Below, in pieces: positions 59,903 through 64,000 of a DNA stretch of 64,000 nucleotides. This DNA comes from Algoriphagus zhangzhouensis. GTDB lineage: Bacteria; Bacteroidota; Bacteroidia; Cytophagales; Cyclobacteriaceae. The notes under the pieces were generated by a model, which saw nothing but the letters and a program-made list of their open reading frames with translations, was not told where the DNA came from and ran no database searches. The translations under genes were made by a program, and so were the position numbers. Numbering within the stretch: the stretch's first letter is position 1; each line of letters starts with the position of its first letter. Location: NCBI RefSeq assembly GCF_900148515.1, contig NZ_FRXN01000002.1:963976-1027975 (forward strand). Direction: 5' to 3'.

Positions 59903-61333
59903 TTAAAGCCATTTGATCAAAGATTTGATAATCTGACGGGTTTTAACTCCATACGGAGGCCGAAGGAGGGTAGCATTATTTAAGCCTACTCGTTGATGGA
60001 GAACTCCTTTTTCATTACTGAAAGCTAAAAAGCCAAAATAACCATGCGATTTTCCGATTCCACTATGATTGACTCCACCAAATGGTAAGTTTGGATGAAG
60101 AAAGTGTAGGACACAATCATTGACAACAGCATTTCCGGAACTGGTCTCCTCTAGTACTTGATTTACTTCTCCTTTATTTTGAGAAAATACATATAATGCT
60201 AATGGTTTTGGTTTCTTATTGATATAATAAATGGCTTTTTCCAGATCAGAATAAACAATAATGGGAAAGATTGGGCCAAATATTTCTTCTTGAGAAATAT
60301 TCATTTCTTCGGAAATCCCACTGATTAGGGTAGGTTCTACATATCTATGGTGTGGGTTGCATTCTCCACCAAATTCCAATTTGGCTCCTTTAGAGATGGC
60401 ATCTTTTAATAAACCTTCAAGCCTTTCAAAGTGACGATCATTTACTATTCTTGCTAGATCAGGACTTTCTATGATGCCTTTATAATTAGGATCATACATT
60501 TCCCGTATAGCAATAATCAGTTCATCCAAAAATCTTTCATAGATTGATTCATGGACTAGCGCATAATCTGGTGCCACACAAGTCTGTCCGCTATTTAAGA
60601 GTTTGCCATAGATCAATTTTTTTGCTGTATCGGTGATGTCCGCGTTTTCAGTAACGATTGCAGGGGATTTTCCTCCTAGCTCCAAGGTTACGGAGATGAG
60701 GTTTTTGGCAGCATTTCCCATGACTATTTTTCCTACTTGAGTGCTTCCTGTGAAAAAAATATGATCAAAAGGAAGTTTCAATAATTCCTGTGATGTTTCC
60801 ACCCCTCCTAGAATAGTTGCCACTTCATGGTTTGGGAAAATTTCTGAAATCATCCTTTCAATCAATGAGGATGTATGAGGTGTAAGCTCAGATGGTTTCA
60901 AAATTACCGGACATCCGGCAGCCAAAGCGGAAACCAATGGACCAACTGCCAAATTGAATGGATAATTCCATGGAGAAATAATCAAAGCCCTTCCTTTGGG
61001 TTCAAATTTGATTTTGGAATTTGTGCCTAACATGGACAAAGGAGTGCTGATAGATTTGGCTTTCATCCATGATTTCAAGTTTTTGATGGTATGGTTTATT
61101 TCCGAGGTAACGGGGAAAATTTCACTGAGATCGGTTTCTACCTCCGGCTTTCGAAAGTCATTCCATAGAGCTTCTCGGATTTCTTTTTGATTCTTATTGA
61201 TCCAGGATCGAATTCTTTTCAGACGATCTATTCGATCTTCTGCAGTGGATTTTCTCCATTCTATTGACGTTTGGAGTTGCGATTCAAATAATCCCACATA
61301 TGGGTTGCCACCTATCAATTCTAATTCCATCAT
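59903..61333 (-). CDS. Aldehyde dehydrogenase (ALDH3-like)
   Basis: 476 aa NAD(P)-dependent enzyme that oxidises aldehydes to acids. Catalytic C252 (NSGQTC), general base E218 (LELGGKSP) and N123 (ISPWNYPFN) are in place; FFTGSTQVGK binds cofactor. Overall length and lack of N-terminal extension resemble class 3/fatty-aldehyde dehydrogenases (YwdH, FALDH). The C-terminus (TRQIIKSLIKWL) looks amphipathic and may touch the membrane. Upstream lies a 440-bp spacer shared with the giant adhesin. Confidence 0.93.
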   Translation of the reverse strand: MMELELIGGNPYVGLFESQLQTSIEWRKSTAEDRIDRLKRIRSWINKNQKEIREALWNDFRKPEVETDLSEIFPVTSEINHTIKNLKSWMKAKSISTPLSMLGTNSKIKFEPKGRALIISPWNYPFNLAVGPLVSALAAGCPVILKPSELTPHTSSLIERMISEIFPNHEVATILGGVETSQELLKLPFDHIFFTGSTQVGKIVMGNAAKNLISVTLELGGKSPAIVTENADITDTAKKLIYGKLLNSGQTCVAPDYALVHESIYERFLDELIIAIREMYDPNYKGIIESPDLARIVNDRHFERLEGLLKDAISKGAKLEFGGECNPHHRYVEPTLISGISEEMNISQEEIFGPIFPIIVYSDLEKAIYYINKKPKPLALYVFSQNKGEVNQVLEETSSGNAVVNDCVLHFLHPNLPFGGVNHSGIGKSHGYFGFLAFSNEKGVLHQRVGLNNATLLRPPYGVKTRQIIKSLIKWL

Positions 61334-61773
61334 AATAGTTAAGGTAAGTATTTGAATCCAACAATTAGAAGTGGGATTTCAAGAGAAAGGTTTAGAACCA
61401 CTTTTTTGATGAAAATCAATAGATGGATGCATAAGAGATAGAAAATGATTTTGAATTCTATTTTGTGTAATCAATTGCTGCTTTTTGTTAAACAAACTAA
61501 ATTTTTATAGACCAAATAAGTTATTTCATACCAAAAAAATTGCATTACGTAATATTTTTTTGCTCAAATGTTTTGATATGAAAAACATAAAAGTGTATTT
61601 TTATGGCAAAATAATAGTAACGAGTGTCAAATTCTTGGGTTGGAGTTGTTGATTCAAGAAGAGTATTAAGGTTTTTAGTCAGGCAAACGAAAGATTTTTA
61701 ATGGCTAAAGCCCTGAAAAAGAGAAAAGTATAGAGAAAACGTTTACGAACTCGCAATTTTAAATTCTAACGAT
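61334..61773. other. 440-bp intergenic region
   Basis: Very AT-rich. Contains a perfect 10-bp palindrome ATTACGTAAT at 61544-61553 and poly-T tracts; a near -7 element TATTTTTA occurs about 61596-61603. Must serve the divergent aldehyde dehydrogenase and adhesin genes. No small gene seen. Confidence 0.4.
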
Positions 61774-64000
61774 ATGGACAACTTATCCAATTGTCAATTG
61801 AAGCCTCGGCCACGATCAAGTGGATTTTTAGATAGGGCTTACAAAAGAATGTCAACCATAGACTATTTGAAGCCTATTCTAAGTCTATTGTTATTTCTTC
61901 AGATAGCGACTGTTGGTTTTGGTCAAACGACCATTATTACTCCGGTAACGCCATTTCCGATTGATCCAAATAACCCTCCTGGTTGTAATCAAAACAATGT
62001 TACAATTATCCAAATTCAGTTTAGGGATACTAATGGAGATATTATCGATCCCAATGATTTGGATGGTACCCCGATTGGAACTCCAATTGATGGAGAGATT
62101 TGGGCCGATTTTACGGTAAGTGGGCAGTCAAATGCCTATAACGTTCATATACAATATGATTTGTTTTTTAATGGGGTACAGCAAGGTTCTGAGCCAGTAG
62201 CCAATTGCGTAGTTTTTAAAAATGCCCAAAACCAGACAGTTAGAGTTGAGAATGGATATTATAAACTGAGTGACTTTTCATGGAATTATGGTGATGAGGT
62301 GCAAATCCAGAACCTTTATTATACGTGGAAAACAGGGAATCCAAATCCCAATGACGAGAGCTGTCCAACTGGAGGAGGTAATTCCCAGTGTTTCTTTAGT
62401 GGTGAAGGGCTAACTGTGTACACTCCTTTAGTATCAAATTTTTCATTTGAGACCAATTGTGATGATCTATCAGTTCAATTTACACAATTAGTGACTGGTG
62501 GTGATCCAGAGTTTGTTCCTACATATTCTTGGGATTTTGATACTAGTAATGGTATCGGTACAGATTCTTCTGATCCCAACCCTTCTCATACCTACCCAAC
62601 AGCTGGTACATACACTGTTAGATTAACAGCTACCAAAGAAGGAATCACGAAATATTATGAGCAGCAGGTAACAGTTTACGGCCCTGTTAGTTTGGTTGTC
62701 AATAATCCTGCTGGAGTTTGTTCTCCTGCTACGGTTGATTTGACGGCAGCAGCAATTACCAACGGTTCTTCTTCAGACTTAACATTTACTTATTGGGAAG
62801 ATGATCAAGCTAATGTTCCTCTGGCTAATCCAGGAGCTGTTGGAGTAGCCGGTACCTATTATATTAAAGCGACTCACGATTTTTCTGGTTGTGAAGTGAT
62901 TCAACCAGTCGTTGTCACTATTGGACAGTGTAGTATTGCCTTAGTCAAAGAGGCAGTGAATGCTCCCGATCCAGGAGACTGTTTGGACCCAACAACTAAT
63001 CCAACCATCAATTATACTTTTACAGTTACAAATAATGGTGGTTTTGACTTAAGCAATATTCAGATATCTGATCCTCTTTTTGAAGCTCCAAATCCAGTAG
63101 TTGCATTGACACTTTCTGATAATGGAAATGGAGATGCAGTTCTGGCTGTAAATGAAACTTGGATATATACAGCTTCTTATACAATCACCCCAACGGACAT
63201 ACAAAATGGTCAAGTCCAAAATCAAGCTACTGTAAGTGGCGAGGCCTTTGGAAATACGGTTCAGGATCTTTCTGGATCTGCCACAGACAATGACACACCT
63301 ACAGTAGTACCTATTTGTCAGAATCCTGTAATAAACATTTTGAAGTCAGGTGTTTTCAATGATGAAAATAATGATACTTATGCCGATGAAGGAGAGACCA
63401 TTTCATATACTTTCAGTGTGAGCAATGGAGGGGATGTAAGCTTAACAAATATTACTGTTACAGATCCACTACCAGGTCTTAGTACCCCAACTTATCAAAG
63501 TGGTGACGATGGCGATGGTATCTTAGAAGTTGGAGAAACATGGGTTTATACTGCTACCTATTCAGTTACCCAGGCAGATATTGATGCGGGTCAGGTAGAC
63601 AACACCGCAACAGCAGACTCTGATGAGTCTGAAATCGATACGGATAGCGAGACCGTTAATTTGGCACAAAATGCGAGCATCACGATCGAGAAGGACGGTA
63701 CCTATGAGGACACCAACCTGGACGGGGTTGCGAATGTGGGAGACAAGATCACGTATGTGTTTACAGTAGAGAACACAGGAAATGTGACCTTGACTGATGT
63801 GATGGTAACCGATCCATTGGTAACAGTGGTAGGGGGTCCGATTGCGAGCTTGGCCCCTGGAGAGACAGACAACACGACGTTTACTGCAGAGTATCTGTTG
63901 CAACAGTCAGATATCAACGCAGGAACGTTCACGAATACGGCAACGGTAACGGGTACACCTCCGGTAGGAGCAGATGTGACCGACGATGACAGCGATACAC
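61774..64000 (+). CDS. Large DUF7507-repeat surface protein/adhesin (3' end outside window)
   Basis: Open from ATG 61774 to the window edge: 742 residues seen. Basic N-terminus then a hydrophobic signal (YLKPILSLLLFLQIATVGFGQ; ATG at residue 26 is an alternative start). After a beta-rich region comes a PKD-like domain (about 245-295; YSWDFDTS, SHTYPTAGTYTVRL), then an Ig-like unit and at least three DUF7507/DUF11-type repeats (about 388-515, 517-632, 634 on), each with YTFTVTN/YTFSVSN/YVFTVEN, D-L-x-x-I/V-x-V-x-DP-L and TATY/TAEY marks. Such proteins are secreted and mediate adhesion or matrix formation. From about 63.6 kb codon use turns more G/C-rich than in the rest of the gene. Confidence 0.88.
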   Translation, partial: MDNLSNCQLKPRPRSSGFLDRAYKRMSTIDYLKPILSLLLFLQIATVGFGQTTIITPVTPFPIDPNNPPGCNQNNVTIIQIQFRDTNGDIIDPNDLDGTPIGTPIDGEIWADFTVSGQSNAYNVHIQYDLFFNGVQQGSEPVANCVVFKNAQNQTVRVENGYYKLSDFSWNYGDEVQIQNLYYTWKTGNPNPNDESCPTGGGNSQCFFSGEGLTVYTPLVSNFSFETNCDDLSVQFTQLVTGGDPEFVPTYSWDFDTSNGIGTDSSDPNPSHTYPTAGTYTVRLTATKEGITKYYEQQVTVYGPVSLVVNNPAGVCSPATVDLTAAAITNGSSSDLTFTYWEDDQANVPLANPGAVGVAGTYYIKATHDFSGCEVIQPVVVTIGQCSIALVKEAVNAPDPGDCLDPTTNPTINYTFTVTNNGGFDLSNIQISDPLFEAPNPVVALTLSDNGNGDAVLAVNETWIYTASYTITPTDIQNGQVQNQATVSGEAFGNTVQDLSGSATDNDTPTVVPICQNPVINILKSGVFNDENNDTYADEGETISYTFSVSNGGDVSLTNITVTDPLPGLSTPTYQSGDDGDGILEVGETWVYTATYSVTQADIDAGQVDNTATADSDESEIDTDSETVNLAQNASITIEKDGTYEDTNLDGVANVGDKITYVFTVENTGNVTLTDVMVTDPLVTVVGGPIASLAPGETDNTTFTAEYLLQQSDINAGTFTNTATVTGTPPVGADVTDDDSDT

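Noticed and set aside
61544..61553. ATTACGTAAT palindrome as an operator
   Set aside because: A single 10-bp palindrome in very AT-rich DNA is likely by chance; no partner copy or nearby regulator supports it.
63562..63932. Minus-strand frames of 113 and 76 aa in the adhesin
   Set aside because: The plus strand is an uninterrupted DUF7507-repeat protein; these frames come from repeat composition.

Overview
The window looks like a stretch of chromosome from a Bacteroidota bacterium, most likely order Cytophagales (Algoriphagus/Cyclobacteriaceae-like). The evidence is a SusC/SusD pair, TonB receptors with carboxypeptidase-regulatory-like N-domains, DUF6702, DUF3127, NIPSNAP and DUF7507-type proteins, a close bacterial iodotyrosine-deiodinase homologue, and several TAnnTTTG-type -7 promoter elements. 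The base composition is AT-rich. The species is inferred from family content only. I saw no rRNA, tRNA, CRISPR array, insertion sequence or prophage. The first gene (ABC permease) and the last gene (giant adhesin) are cut by the window edges.

Layout. 1-14.5 kb: LolC/E-like permease, a TPR protein translationally coupled to a 1172-aa multi-span membrane protein of unknown role, a coiled-coil membrane protein, a sarcosine-oxidase-like flavoenzyme, an MsbA-like ABC exporter, two methyltransferases around a polyprenyl-phosphate sugar transferase, a tandem UspA protein and a 2H phosphoesterase. 14.5-24.2 kb: an orphan SusC/SusD pair behind a 491-bp leader, then a DUF6702 / HupE-like / M1-peptidase cluster and a NIPSNAP protein. 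24.2-33.9 kb: M20 amidohydrolase, a 58-aa CxxC protein leading into a TTG-start pseudouridine synthase, a GxxExxY cassette between imperfect inverted repeats, a lone MoxR ATPase, a beta-helix-like lipoprotein with its own TonB receptor, and a soluble hybrid histidine kinase.

33.9-41.3 kb: an ECF sigma / 79-aa / Msc-like operon read leftwards, then envelope polysaccharide genes (DUF985 cupin, WecB epimerase, lipoprotein, Wzi-like outer-membrane protein, GT2) and a SlyD-like isomerase. 41.3-53.3 kb: transglutaminase-like protein, rlmH, tricorn-like protease, YcxB-like protein, Fur regulator, metzincin-type protease, MscS channel, iodotyrosine-deiodinase homologue, lipoprotein and a Lys-rich small ORF. 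53.3-64 kb: membrane-anchored MutS-family ATPase, purK-purE, a small membrane ORF, an acidic protein with a DUF3127 OB-fold protein that ends in an SSB-like tip, a second ECF sigma with a 77-aa partner, a lipoprotein esterase, an aldehyde dehydrogenase and the 5' part of a DUF7507-repeat adhesin.

Genes are packed tightly. Many neighbours overlap by 4-15 bp, both in the same direction (ATGA junctions) and tail to tail. Terminators are often merged with neighbouring signals: one carries the purK -7 element, one holds a stop codon in its loop, one lies inside a convergent coding region, and one abuts a start codon. Functionally the window is mostly envelope biology (outer-membrane uptake, lipoproteins, polysaccharide, secreted proteases, mechanosensitive channels) with scattered housekeeping genes (purKE, rlmH, pseudouridine synthase).
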